Below, in pieces: positions 1 through 9,845 of a DNA stretch of 64,000 bases. Numbering within the stretch: the stretch's first letter is position 1; each line of letters opens with the position of its first letter. The stretch is from positions 9,245,501-9,309,500 of the forward strand of contig NC_087093.1 in the NCBI RefSeq assembly GCF_963855985.1, written 5' to 3'. This stretch comes from Ostrinia nubilalis (lineage: Eukaryota; Arthropoda; Insecta; Lepidoptera; Crambidae). The notes below the pieces were generated by a model. It had not been told where the DNA came from. It searched no databases and saw only the letters and a list, made by a program, of their open reading frames with translations. The position numbers were made by a program, and so were the translations under genes.

Positions 1-1
1 A

Positions 2-2341
2 CCTAATGATGACGTTTTTCTTTACAAAATTAACTCTACTAACTCTGACCAATGCACAAAACGCACGATTCTCTCCGCAACCGCTAGATTATTCGACCCT
101 TTGGGTTTGCTAGGCCCTGTGACAGCGTTTCTCAAACTTTTAATTCAAGAATGCTGGCAGCGCGAACTTGAATGGGATCAGCCAGTTCCAGACTCAATAA
201 AAAATAAATGGAATCGGTTTGATAGTGAGATTAACTATTTATCGCAATTAAAAATACCTCGTCACATAGGAATCACCGCGGGTTGTCACGTCACTATCAC
301 GGGCTTCGCGGACGCCAGCGAAGTATGCTACGGAGCTGTAGTTTATGTGCGCGTGAGCTCTGATGCAGATTCACCCGGTGAAGTCTTTCTTATCGCATCC
401 AAATCGCGCGTCGCGCCTTTAAAGAAAATATCTCTTGCGCGGCTTGAACTGTGCGCAGCGCTGCTCTTGACAAATCTTTTATTATCGGTTCGCGATAGTA
501 TAGAGAATCGTTATCCTGTTAACTCAATTTACGCATTTTCAGACTCGACTGTCACTCTCACGTGGATACATTCTCCCGCGTACAAATTTCACACATTTGT
601 TGCGAATAGAATTACTGAAATTAATTCGAAACTCAACGCCAAAATTTGGTATCATGTTAATGGAAATGAAAATCCTGCAGATGTAATATCGCGACCTGTA
701 ACTCCTAAAGCATTATTAAATCAATTAAATTGGTTTCACTCTCCTCAATGGACAGCTCAGCCAATCTCGCAATGGCCTATCGAGCCATTTCAAGTTTCAT
801 CTAACAGTGTTCGACTGGAAGAGAAAACTATCGCTCTTGTTTCAGAGACAAACTCTCAATCGAACTCTCACTTTTTCGATCGATTAATTGATCGCATTTC
901 CACGTACCCAAAATTATTACGCGCTACTGTGTACGTGTTACGCTTCGCTAAAATACTACGTTCAAACGGAGTGGTTACATCCTCTGATTTAGAACTCGCT
1001 GAACTCTATTTAGTACGCCATATACAGGCACTATTTTTTACTCAAGATATGCACGCAATTAAAAATAATAAACCCTTTAACAAATCGCTTCTCAAACTTA
1101 ACCCTTTCATTGACTCTGATAATATACTTCGTGTCGGAGGTCGACTCACTCACTCTCAACTCAACTATGGACAAAAGCATCCAATCATTCTATCGCCTAA
1201 ACATCGCTTCACTCAACTTTTAGTTGATTACTTTCATGTATGTAATTTACATACTGGTCCTTCACTTCTACTCAGTCTGCTTAGACAGAAATTTTGGATA
1301 CTTTCCGCACGTAACTTAGTACGTCAAAGAGTGCATCAATGCAATATCTGTTTTCGTTTAAACCCTAAATCTACAAACCCTCTTATGGGCGACTTGCCAT
1401 CATTTCGCGTTTCAGAAGCTAAAGCCTTTGTTTATACATCGGTCGATTATGCAGGTCCCTTCTTTATTACTCACATTCGCCGCAGAGGTGTTAAAAGCCA
1501 GAAGGCTTATATTTGTTTATTTTGCTGTCTTACAACTAAGGCTCTACACATAGAGTTAGTTTCAGACTTAAGCTCTGATCTATTTCTCGCCGCTTTTCGT
1601 CGATTCATTTGTAGAAGAGGCCCCGTTTCCATGATATATAGCGACGGAGGTACTAACTTCATTGGCGCTAAACGCAAGCTTGACGAAATTTACGCTCTTT
1701 TAGAATCTGACTCTCACAAAAATTATTTAAGTTCACATTTGGCTGAACAACGCATTAAGTTTCTTCATAGTCCACCATATGGTCGGCACTTTAACGGCAT
1801 CACAGAGATAAATGTTCGTTATGTAAAAACGCATCTTTATAAAGTTATTGGTCTTCAAGTGTTAACATACGAAGAGTTCAACACTGTACTTGTACAAATA
1901 GAAGGCTTATTGAATAGTAGACCATTGTGTGTTCTTAGCTCTGACCCATCTGATATATCCGCTCTCACTCCCAATCACTTTCTCAATATAACTCCACTGA
2001 AATTCTTACCAGTAGAGAATGTCTCTGATATTTCTGACAATCGGTTAACGCGTTATCAGTTAGTCAATAAATTAGTGCAAAGCTTTTGGCGTCGCTGGAG
2101 TCAGGAGTATTTAACTTCTCTACAACGCCGTGAAAAGTGGAATACGGTGACCAAACCGATAGATGTGGGCTCTGTTGTTGTTATAAAAGATGACAATGCG
2201 CATCCTCTTTGTTGGCCATTGGGTGTGGTTGTGGAAGTATATCCCGGAAAGGACAAAATCATTCGCACCTTAAAGATTCGCACTGCAACCGGTACTTATG
2301 TTCGGCCTGTAGTTAGAGTTTGTCCTCTTCCTTTACAGTAA
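2..2341 (+). CDS. BEL/Pao pol polyprotein, 5' partial (RNase H, integrase)
   Basis: The frame is open from base 2 to a TAA at 2339-2341, so it is 5'-partial because of the window edge and not truncated at the internal TTG near 101. It starts in the region linking reverse transcriptase to RNase H, then carries RNase H (GFADAS with the metal-binding Asp, the LARLEL Glu, the FSDS Asp), the His/Cys zinc finger of integrase, the integrase core (SVDYAGP, YSDGGTNF, ITEINVR as the D, D, E positions) and the C-terminal domain. It differs from copy B at a handful of residues. Most notable is Arg instead of Pro in PPYGRHFNG, just before the catalytic Glu, so this copy may encode a weakened integrase. 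No internal stop or frameshift is visible. Confidence 0.9.
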   Translation, partial: PNDDVFLYKINSTNSDQCTKRTILSATARLFDPLGLLGPVTAFLKLLIQECWQRELEWDQPVPDSIKNKWNRFDSEINYLSQLKIPRHIGITAGCHVTITGFADASEVCYGAVVYVRVSSDADSPGEVFLIASKSRVAPLKKISLARLELCAALLLTNLLLSVRDSIENRYPVNSIYAFSDSTVTLTWIHSPAYKFHTFVANRITEINSKLNAKIWYHVNGNENPADVISRPVTPKALLNQLNWFHSPQWTAQPISQWPIEPFQVSSNSVRLEEKTIALVSETNSQSNSHFFDRLIDRISTYPKLLRATVYVLRFAKILRSNGVVTSSDLELAELYLVRHIQALFFTQDMHAIKNNKPFNKSLLKLNPFIDSDNILRVGGRLTHSQLNYGQKHPIILSPKHRFTQLLVDYFHVCNLHTGPSLLLSLLRQKFWILSARNLVRQRVHQCNICFRLNPKSTNPLMGDLPSFRVSEAKAFVYTSVDYAGPFFITHIRRRGVKSQKAYICLFCCLTTKALHIELVSDLSSDLFLAAFRRFICRRGPVSMIYSDGGTNFIGAKRKLDEIYALLESDSHKNYLSSHLAEQRIKFLHSPPYGRHFNGITEINVRYVKTHLYKVIGLQVLTYEEFNTVLVQIEGLLNSRPLCVLSSDPSDISALTPNHFLNITPLKFLPVENVSDISDNRLTRYQLVNKLVQSFWRRWSQEYLTSLQRREKWNTVTKPIDVGSVVVIKDDNAHPLCWPLGVVVEVYPGKDKIIRTLKIRTATGTYVRPVVRVCPLPLQ

Positions 2342-2530
2342 CTCAAATAATGCTCTTAACTTAATTTTTTTTTCTTAACTTTAATTTAACTCAACTTTAA
2401 TTTTAATTTAACTCAACTTTAACGCTTATAACTCGTTTAGTTCTCTCTAACGCATGCTTTTTTACGTTTTTAACTTTATTTATTTTTTACAAACGCTACT
2501 CAATCTAGAGGAAGACCTCTAGGCCGGGGG

Positions 2531-2864
2531 AGTTGTACGCGCCAGCATTAAAACCTCATACATTTCAAACTCATGTCACACTATTCTATCACTCATTCTG
2601 ACAGTCCTTTTCCTATCCTCTCCCTCCCACCTTCAGTCTCGCTCTCGCATCGCAACGCGCCGCTTCGCCTACCTATCTGGGCGTTAATACTAAATAAGTA
2701 TCCAAAATAAACCAATTCAAATAAACCCAAATCGCGCGCTAAACTCATCTCAATAAAAATTCAAGTGTTTGTGAAAGTGAAAGAAGAACCAAGCTTGGAC
2801 CGTCCTGTGGAGTCTGCTCAATCGAAGGTATCCCATCCCGTTCCTATCCCAATCTCCTACAACT
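2531..2864 (+). repeat. LTR of copy A (3' LTR)
   Basis: 334-bp direct repeat bounded by the inverted heptamers AGTTGTA and TACAACT. It is preceded by a G-rich polypurine-like tract (ggccggggg). It differs from the two LTRs of copy B by two substitutions and one T deletion. Confidence 0.9.
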
Positions 2865-2872
2865 CCTTTCTG
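2865..2872 (+). other. 8-bp junction scar between copy A and copy B
   Basis: The bases cctttctg separate the end of the copy A LTR from the start of the copy B 5' LTR. The same eight bases follow the copy B 5' LTR at 3208-3215, where they lead into a TGG that could begin the tRNA primer-binding site. The scar therefore looks like the spacer plus the first two primer-site bases, left on an unprocessed cDNA end. It is not repeated after the right LTR, where the sequence is tagca, so it is not a simple target-site duplication of copy B. Confidence 0.7.
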
Positions 2873-3207
2873 AGTTGTACGCGCCAGCATTAAAACCTCA
2901 TACATTTCAAACTCATGTCACACTATTCTATCACTCACTCTGACAGTCCTTTTTCCTATCCTCTCCCTCCCACCTTCAGTCTCGCTCTCGCATCGCAACG
3001 CGCCGCTTCGCCTACCTATCTGGGCGTTAATACTAAATAAGTATCCAAAATAAACCAATTCAAATAAACCCAAATCGCGCGCTAAACTCATCTCAATAAA
3101 AATTCAAGTGTTTGTGAAAGTGAAAGAAGAACCAAGCTTGGACCGTCCTGTGGAGTCTGCTCAATCGAAGGTATCCCATCCCGCTCCTATCCCAATCTCC
3201 TACAACT
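2873..3207 (+). repeat. 5' LTR of copy B
   Basis: 335 bp, AGTTGTA...TACAACT ends, apparently identical to 9051-9385. It contains AATAAA-like polyadenylation motifs in its middle part. A short open frame over its 3' end is not a gene, because it starts inside the LTR and is not followed by anything conserved. Confidence 0.92.
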
Positions 3208-3597
3208 CCTTTCTGGTCCTACCGAGCCGCATGGTTCATTTCCTATCCTTTACACTTACAGAAAATCACAACTACACATTTTCACGCATCCGTCATTTTG
3301 ACAACTCTCTAGAAAATTCTAGAAAATTCGCTCGTTTGACACATTCTTTCTGGAAAGTTCGATTCGTTTGACATTTGACACATTCTAGAAATTACTATTC
3401 GCTCAAACGTCAACTCGTTGTTTGTAAACACGTGTATTTTTTAAATTCAATCTTTTAAAATTTTATTTCAATTCAATTTCAAATTCGCTTACATACGCTA
3501 CGCATTTTATTTTCCTACTGGATTATAAATAAATACGCACAACTCAACTCATTTTTAACGCTAGCTCTCGTGCGTGTGTTTGCTCACCTACAATACA
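3208..3597 (+). other. Leader of copy B with possible primer-binding site
   Basis: Non-coding leader between the LTR and gag. A TGG (from 3214) six bases after the LTR, in tggtcctaccgagcc, is the best candidate for a tRNA primer-binding site. I could not assign the tRNA. The rest is AT-rich with repeated TTTGACA/TCTAGAAA motifs. Confidence 0.5.
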
Positions 3598-6500
3598 ATG
3601 GAGGGAGTAAAACGCAAAATTAATTTGCTTGAAGCTAAAAAAGAAGCGCTTTTTCAGAGGGTTCAGGAACTATACGACCTCAGCCTAAAGGTCTCCGACC
3701 CTCAGATTGAACAAATTTTCATGTCTCGCATGCATTCGATTGAAAAAACAAGATCGGATTTTCTTGATACTATTGACGAACTTAATTTGTGTTATATGAA
3801 AAATGATGAGGAACTCAAACCTACATTTGCCGCACTCAACTCGTTTGACGATTTGTACTGTAACATCCTTTCGGTGCAAAGCTCCATCGCACAACTAAAG
3901 GCCAACACAGAGCGTCGCAAACAGGATTTCGTAAAAAAATTACCGCCTTTAGAACTAGTCTCTTTCGACGGAGCCCCTTCCAAGTGGCCCGTTTTCTACC
4001 AAAATTTTAAAACGCTTATTCATGAGAACACTGGTTTGTCTCCAGGTGAAAAGGCTCAATACCTTATAGGAAAACTTTCCGGAAAAGCACTTACAATTTG
4101 CTCGGGTATTCCACCTACTGGTGAGAACTATTACATAATTTGGAACAACCTATTAGAAAAATACCAAGACATAAGAGTACAAGCCTCTATGCATTTGGAA
4201 CAGTTAATAAACTTCAAATCGCAATCTTTAGATGAATTTTTGGAACAGTATTGCTCAGCTGAAGCTGCCTTACGACGTTTACAGATTGATGACCTTTCCG
4301 ATTTCATTTTGACTCATATTGCTCTCAGTAAATTAGACAAAGACACTCTAAATTTATTTGAACAATCCATTAAGCACGTAAAAATGCCTACGTTTAATGA
4401 TCTCAAGACTTTTATAAAAGTACAAAATAAAATCCATGCTTTACGCTTATGTTTTACGCAGAATAAGCTGTACGTTAATAATAAAACGAATTTCGCATCG
4501 CAGTCTAAAAACTCGAAACCGACACAGTCGTTTGTTTCTAATACAGCTTCTGGAGTAAAACCCAATCAACATTACTTCCAATCTCAACCGAATTCGCAAG
4601 GCTCATACACTCCATCCGCTGTACGCAAGAATTGTCAACTTTGTAAGACGGAACCTGAACATGCCCTATTCAAATGCAGTTATTTTCGCTCGAAAAATGC
4701 GCCAACTCGCCACTCTTTAGTTACTAAATGTAACTTTTGCCTCAATTGTTTAGGCTTTCATAACATTAAAGATTGCAGATCTCAAAATCGTTGCTCAGTT
4801 TGCCAACGGAAACATCACACTCTTATTCATATAGATAATTTTAACGTGAATAGACCTATGACGTCACAACAGCTGACTTGCAGCGCGACGCTTTCGCCGA
4901 CCGACGCGTCCATGTCCGCGCCCGGTCCGGTCACGCCGCCGTTGCAATCGATGCCAACCAACAATGTGTCTCTCTCTGCAGTCACGCTGTCGATCGCTGA
5001 TGAATCTAGTACCACGGTCTTATTACCCACCGCGTCAGTGTATACTTATGACAATAATAAGACGTGTCAAAAATTACGCGTGTTTCTAGACACAGGTTCG
5101 ATGAGCAACTTTATCACAAATAAATGTTGTGCGCGACTGAACTTAAAAGTCAATCCGCTACCTACCACTATTAAGGGCATAGGTCAGTCTGAAAGTGTGT
5201 CGCTAGGATATGTATCTTTCACAATTGCCTCACGCTTTGATCCCAGGTGTAAATACACAATTAACGCACGCGTCATTGATACAATAACCGATTATTTACC
5301 TAATGTAAGGGTTGACAAAACCCAGTTATCGCATTTACAAGGTCTTCCTATGGCTGATGACAGCTTCGATATCCCTGCTGAAATCGATTGTTTGTTAGGC
5401 AATGAGATATTCCCGCTTCTTTTAGGTAGTAATAAAATAACTTCACCGCACTCTGTCATCGCTATCGAAACCACGCTCGGATATCTCGCTATGGGACGCG
5501 CTCAGTGCTACTCAGCTCATTCACGCAATGATAATAAAGCATTCTTTTGCAATGTAGACTCGCACTCATTAGAATCACTCACGCAACGCTTTTGGGAGCT
5601 TGAAAGTGTACCTACTAAGAGACACATCAGCCCTGACGACGAAATATGTGAAAACATTTTCCAATCAAATCATTCTCGCGACGACTCTGGGACGTATACC
5701 GTTTCTTTGCCATTTAAACTCGACCCATCAGAACTCGGCGATTCTTACTTTACTGCTAGGCGTCGCTTCTATAACTTAGAGAAAAAGTTAGACTCAACTC
5801 CGGGCTTACGCACTAACTATAATGAAAATATTCAAGACTGTATCGATCGCGGTTTTCTGTCAAAAGTCGAAAACGCATCGAATTCAGAGGAAAATACTCC
5901 AAATTATTATATACCTCATCATGCAGTATACCGACCAGATAAACTCACTTCAAAAACTCGAGTCGTTTTAGATGCAAGTTGTAAAACAACCTCTGGAAAG
6001 TCGTTAAATGATGTTCTTTACACTGGCCCAAACTTACAAAGTAATATTTTTGATCTTTTAATTAACTTACGCATTTTCTTAGTCGCTTTATCTGCTGATA
6101 TTGAAAAGATGTATTTCTGTGTAAAGCTTGATCAAAATCACGACCCGTTTCAACGCATATTATTTCGATTTGATCCTGAATCACCGATTGATACTTATCA
6201 ATACAATAGGGTTTCTTTTGGCGTTTCTAGCTCGCCTTACCTCGCTATGCGTGTCGTTCGCCAACTCGCTGAGGACGAGCGCGCGAATTATCCTATCGCC
6301 GCGTCTGAAGCTCAATCCTGTATGTATATGGACGATTATGTCTCATCGATGGACGGGTTAGAAAAAGCTGAACAATCTTACCATCAAATGGTTAAGATGT
6401 TCATGGCCGGGGGGTTTAAAATGGTTAAGTGGATCTCGAACAACCCTGAGCTTTTAAATAAGATTCCCGATTCGCATAAAAATCCACAGCTCGTCGATTT

Positions 6501-8889
6501 TGACACTGACTCAGAAATTACGACAAAAATCATAGGCATGCAGTGGCAACCTAATGATGACGTTTTTCTTTACAAAATTAACTCTACTAACTCTGACCAA
6601 TGCACAAAACGCACGATTCTTTCCGCAACTGCTAGATTATTCGACCCTTTGGGTTTGCTAGGCCCTGTGACAGCGTTTCTCAAACTTTTAATTCAAGAAT
6701 GCTGGCAGCGCGAACTTGAATGGGATCAGCCAGTTCCAGACTCAATAAAAAATAAATGGAATCGGTTTGATAGTGAGATTAACTATTTATCGCAATTAAA
6801 AATATCTCGTCATATAGGAATCACCGCGGGTTGTCACGTCACTATCATGGGCTTCGCGGACGCCAGCGAAGTATGCTACGGCGCTGTAGTTTATGTGCGC
6901 GTGAGCTCTGATGCAGATTCACCCGGTGAAGTCTTTCTTATCGCATCCAAATCGCGTGTCGCGCCTTTAAAGAAAATATCTCTTGCGCGGCTTGAACTGT
7001 GCGCAGCGCTGCTCTTGACAAATCTTTTATTATCGGTTCGCGATAGTATAGAGAATCGTTATCCTGTTAACTCAATTTACGCATTTTCAGACTCGACTGT
7101 CACTCTCACGTGGATATATTCTCCCGCGTACAAATTTCACACATTTGTTGCGAATAGAATTACTGAAATTAATTCGAAACTCAACGCCAAAATTTGGTAT
7201 CATGTTAATGGAAATGAAAATCCTGCAGATGTAATATCGCGACCTGTAACTCCTAAAGCATTATTAAATCAATTAAATTGGTTTCACTCTCCTCAATGGA
7301 CAGCTCAGCCAATCTCGCAATGGCCTATCGAGCCATTTCAAGTTTCATCTAACAGTGTTCGACTGGAAGAGAAAACTATCGCTCTTGTTTCAGAGACAAG
7401 CTCTCAATCGAACTCTCACCCTTTCGATCGATTAATTGATCGCATTTCCACGTACCCAAAATTATTACGCGCTACTGTGTACGTGTTACGCTTCGCTAAA
7501 ATACTACGTTCAAACGGAGTGGTTACATCCTCTGATTTAGAACTCGCTGAACTCTATTTAGTACGCCATATACAGGCACTATTTTTTACTCAAGATATGC
7601 ACGCAATTAAAAATAATAAACCCTTTAACAAATCGCTTCTTAAACTTAACCCTTTCATTGACTCTGATAATATACTTCGTGTCGGAGGTCGACTCACTCA
7701 CTCTCAACTCAACTATGGACAAAAGCATCCAATCATTCTATCGCCTAAACATCGCTTCACTCAACTTTTAGTTGATTACTTTCATGTATGTAATTTACAT
7801 ACTGGTCCTTCACTTCTACTCAGTCTGCTTAGACAGAAATTTTGGATACTTTCCGCACGTAACTTAGTACGTCAAAGAGTACATCAATGCAATATTTGTT
7901 TTCGTTTAAACCCTAAATCTACAAACCCTCTTATGGGCGACTTGCCATCATTCCGCGTTTCAGAAGCTAAAGCCTTTGTTTATACATCGGTCGATTATGC
8001 AGGTCCCTTCTTTATTACTCACATTCGCCGCAGAGGTGTTAAAAGCCAGAAGGCTTATATTTGTTTATTTTGCTGTCTTACAACTAAGGCTCTACACATA
8101 GAGTTAGTTTCAGACTTAAGCTCTGATCTATTTCTCGCCGCTTTTCGTCGATTCATTTGTAGAAGAGGCCCCGTTTCCATGATATATAGCGACGGAGGTA
8201 CTAACTTCATTGGCGCTAAACGCAAGCTTGACGAAATTTACGCTCTTTTGGAATCTGACTCTCACAAAAATTATTTAAGTTCACATTTGGCTGAACAACG
8301 CATTAAGTTTCTTCATAGTCCACCATATGGTCCGCACTTTAACGGCATCACAGAGATAAATGTTCGTTATGTAAAAACGCATCTTTATAAAGTTATTGGT
8401 CTTCAAGTGTTAACATACGAAGAGTTCAACACTGTACTTGTACAAATAGAAGGCTTATTGAATAGTCGACCATTGTGTGTTCTTAGCTCTGACCCATCTG
8501 ATATATCCGCTCTCACTCCCAATCACTTTCTCAATATAACTCCACTGAAATTCTTACCAGTAGAGAATGTCTCTGATATTTCTGACAATCGGTTAACGCG
8601 TTATCAGTTAGTCAATAAATTAGTGCAAAGCTTTTGGCGTCGCTGGAGTCAGGAGTATTTAACTTCTCTACAACGCCGTGAAAAGTGGAATACGGTGACC
8701 AAACCGATAGATGTGGGCTCTGTTGTTGTTATAAAAGATGACAATGCGCATCCTCTTTGTTGGCCATTGGGTGTGGTTGTGGAAGTATATCCCGGAAAGG
8801 ACAAAATCATTCGCACCTTAAAGATTCGCACTGCAACCGGTACTTATGTTCGGCCTGTAGTTAGAGTTTGTCCTCTTCCTTTACAGTAA
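3598..8889 (+). CDS. BEL/Pao gag-pol polyprotein (copy B)
   Basis: Encodes the single polyprotein used for particle assembly, reverse transcription and integration. The start is taken as the ATG at 3598; a longer frame begins eight codons earlier at a GTG with no support. Length 1,763 aa. Domains in order (approximate residues): Gag-like DUF1759 region 116-275; Cys/His zinc-knuckle cluster 346-411; aspartic protease with FLDTGS near 495; reverse transcriptase about 790-940 with CMYMDDY near 909; the Pao-type linker; RNase H from about 1084; integrase zinc finger about 1400-1440; integrase core with Asp near 1465, Asp near 1531 and Glu near 1586; C-terminal domain from about 1678. No stops or frameshifts. 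One oddity: the usual GGLWE around the catalytic Glu reads NGITE. Confidence 0.93.
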   Translation: MEGVKRKINLLEAKKEALFQRVQELYDLSLKVSDPQIEQIFMSRMHSIEKTRSDFLDTIDELNLCYMKNDEELKPTFAALNSFDDLYCNILSVQSSIAQLKANTERRKQDFVKKLPPLELVSFDGAPSKWPVFYQNFKTLIHENTGLSPGEKAQYLIGKLSGKALTICSGIPPTGENYYIIWNNLLEKYQDIRVQASMHLEQLINFKSQSLDEFLEQYCSAEAALRRLQIDDLSDFILTHIALSKLDKDTLNLFEQSIKHVKMPTFNDLKTFIKVQNKIHALRLCFTQNKLYVNNKTNFASQSKNSKPTQSFVSNTASGVKPNQHYFQSQPNSQGSYTPSAVRKNCQLCKTEPEHALFKCSYFRSKNAPTRHSLVTKCNFCLNCLGFHNIKDCRSQNRCSVCQRKHHTLIHIDNFNVNRPMTSQQLTCSATLSPTDASMSAPGPVTPPLQSMPTNNVSLSAVTLSIADESSTTVLLPTASVYTYDNNKTCQKLRVFLDTGSMSNFITNKCCARLNLKVNPLPTTIKGIGQSESVSLGYVSFTIASRFDPRCKYTINARVIDTITDYLPNVRVDKTQLSHLQGLPMADDSFDIPAEIDCLLGNEIFPLLLGSNKITSPHSVIAIETTLGYLAMGRAQCYSAHSRNDNKAFFCNVDSHSLESLTQRFWELESVPTKRHISPDDEICENIFQSNHSRDDSGTYTVSLPFKLDPSELGDSYFTARRRFYNLEKKLDSTPGLRTNYNENIQDCIDRGFLSKVENASNSEENTPNYYIPHHAVYRPDKLTSKTRVVLDASCKTTSGKSLNDVLYTGPNLQSNIFDLLINLRIFLVALSADIEKMYFCVKLDQNHDPFQRILFRFDPESPIDTYQYNRVSFGVSSSPYLAMRVVRQLAEDERANYPIAASEAQSCMYMDDYVSSMDGLEKAEQSYHQMVKMFMAGGFKMVKWISNNPELLNKIPDSHKNPQLVDFDTDSEITTKIIGMQWQPNDDVFLYKINSTNSDQCTKRTILSATARLFDPLGLLGPVTAFLKLLIQECWQRELEWDQPVPDSIKNKWNRFDSEINYLSQLKISRHIGITAGCHVTIMGFADASEVCYGAVVYVRVSSDADSPGEVFLIASKSRVAPLKKISLARLELCAALLLTNLLLSVRDSIENRYPVNSIYAFSDSTVTLTWIYSPAYKFHTFVANRITEINSKLNAKIWYHVNGNENPADVISRPVTPKALLNQLNWFHSPQWTAQPISQWPIEPFQVSSNSVRLEEKTIALVSETSSQSNSHPFDRLIDRISTYPKLLRATVYVLRFAKILRSNGVVTSSDLELAELYLVRHIQALFFTQDMHAIKNNKPFNKSLLKLNPFIDSDNILRVGGRLTHSQLNYGQKHPIILSPKHRFTQLLVDYFHVCNLHTGPSLLLSLLRQKFWILSARNLVRQRVHQCNICFRLNPKSTNPLMGDLPSFRVSEAKAFVYTSVDYAGPFFITHIRRRGVKSQKAYICLFCCLTTKALHIELVSDLSSDLFLAAFRRFICRRGPVSMIYSDGGTNFIGAKRKLDEIYALLESDSHKNYLSSHLAEQRIKFLHSPPYGPHFNGITEINVRYVKTHLYKVIGLQVLTYEEFNTVLVQIEGLLNSRPLCVLSSDPSDISALTPNHFLNITPLKFLPVENVSDISDNRLTRYQLVNKLVQSFWRRWSQEYLTSLQRREKWNTVTKPIDVGSVVVIKDDNAHPLCWPLGVVVEVYPGKDKIIRTLKIRTATGTYVRPVVRVCPLPLQ

Positions 8890-9050
8890 CTCAAATAATG
8901 TTCTTAACTTTATTTTAACCTTAACTTTAATTTAACACAACTTTAACGCTAATTTAACTCGTTTAGTTCTCTCTAACGCATGTTTTTTTACGTTTTTAAC
9001 TTTTTTTTACAAACGCTACTCAATCTAGAGGAAGACCTCTAGGCCGGGGG

Positions 9051-9385
9051 AGTTGTACGCGCCAGCATTAAAACCTCATACATTTCAAACTCATGTCACA
9101 CTATTCTATCACTCACTCTGACAGTCCTTTTTCCTATCCTCTCCCTCCCACCTTCAGTCTCGCTCTCGCATCGCAACGCGCCGCTTCGCCTACCTATCTG
9201 GGCGTTAATACTAAATAAGTATCCAAAATAAACCAATTCAAATAAACCCAAATCGCGCGCTAAACTCATCTCAATAAAAATTCAAGTGTTTGTGAAAGTG
9301 AAAGAAGAACCAAGCTTGGACCGTCCTGTGGAGTCTGCTCAATCGAAGGTATCCCATCCCGCTCCTATCCCAATCTCCTACAACT
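9051..9385 (+). repeat. 3' LTR of copy B
   Basis: 335 bp, identical by eye to the 5' LTR. It is preceded by the polypurine-like tract ggccggggg and followed by non-element DNA beginning tagcacc. tagca should recur at the left end of the integrated unit if it is the target-site duplication. Confidence 0.92.
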
Positions 9386-9527
9386 TAGCACCTAAATAAA
9401 CATTAAACACTAAAATCACGTAAATCATTTAAAATGCTTGTGCAAATAAGCTCTTTTTAAAAATAGTCGAGCCTTTCCTTCTATTTAAATGTTTTTTTCT
9501 ACTTTTTTTTTATACTTTTTTTTTATC

Positions 9528-9845
9528 CACAACGAGGAAGCTCTTGGCCTGTATCTCACCTGATGGTAAGTGACGATCAGGCCGAAGGTGGAAGCAAGCT
9601 TCACCCGGAATCCTCAACCACGGAGGAACTGGCTATCTTACCTCAACTGCCGGAACACAACAATGCTGTTAACATTGTTGTTATGGCGACAGACTAGGTA
9701 AGATGATGGTAGCTAGCCAGGCGGACTTAGAACAAGCCCTACCACCAACCAAACCGAACAGAAAAATCTGCCCCCACTGGGAATCGAACCCGGGACCTCT
9801 GCATCTGAAACAGGTGGTCTTACCACTAGACCACAGAGGCGGTTA
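9528..9845 (-). repeat. tRNA-derived SINE
   Basis: Read on the minus strand it begins with a tRNA-like head (about 9843 to 9768): A box TGGTCTAGTGGTA, B box GGTTCGATTCC, a D arm closed by GGTC/GACC, and a wobble-rich 7-bp acceptor-like stem. A SINE-like body follows. The anticodon stem is mispaired, so a functional tRNA is unlikely. The GC-richer body differs from the AT-rich surroundings. Confidence 0.7.

Larger units (their letters stand above)
1..2864 (+). mobile_element. BEL/Pao LTR retrotransposon, copy A (3' part only)
   Basis: Right-hand part of a BEL/Pao element whose left part lies outside the window. It contains the C-terminal half of pol, a short AT-rich 3' untranslated stretch, a G-rich tract just before the LTR (ending about 2530) and one LTR. 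It is nearly identical to 6549-9385 of copy B; the alignment starts at base 1 with an offset of 6548. The 3' untranslated stretch differs in length between the copies (2342-2530 against 8890-9050). It is followed directly by an 8-bp scar and the 5' LTR of copy B. Confidence 0.9.
2873..9385 (+). mobile_element. BEL/Pao LTR retrotransposon, copy B (full length)
   Basis: 6,513-bp element: LTR (2873-3207), leader, one gag-pol frame (3598-8889), AT-rich 3' untranslated stretch, polypurine-like tract ending at 9050, LTR (9051-9385). The two LTRs are both 335 bp and identical by eye, and the coding frame is intact, so the insertion is recent and may be competent. The family assignment rests on one gag-pol frame with the BEL/Pao domain order (Gag-like region, CCHC-type knuckles, aspartic protease, RT with YMDD, RNase H, integrase, C-terminal domain). 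No env-like frame is present. Confidence 0.93.

Noticed and set aside
3108..3371. 87-codon open frame overlapping the copy B 5' LTR
   Set aside because: It starts inside the LTR, crosses the LTR end and has no conserved feature; the same LTR bases elsewhere are followed by other sequence.
1..9385. Endogenous retrovirus with envelope
   Set aside because: No env-like frame follows pol in either copy; the frame ends about 160-190 bp before the LTR. A BEL/Pao retrotransposon explains everything seen.
9766..9845. Functional tRNA gene (CAG anticodon) on the minus strand
   Set aside because: A and B boxes are good, but the anticodon stem is mispaired, the acceptor relies on wobble pairs, and it is joined to a SINE body.
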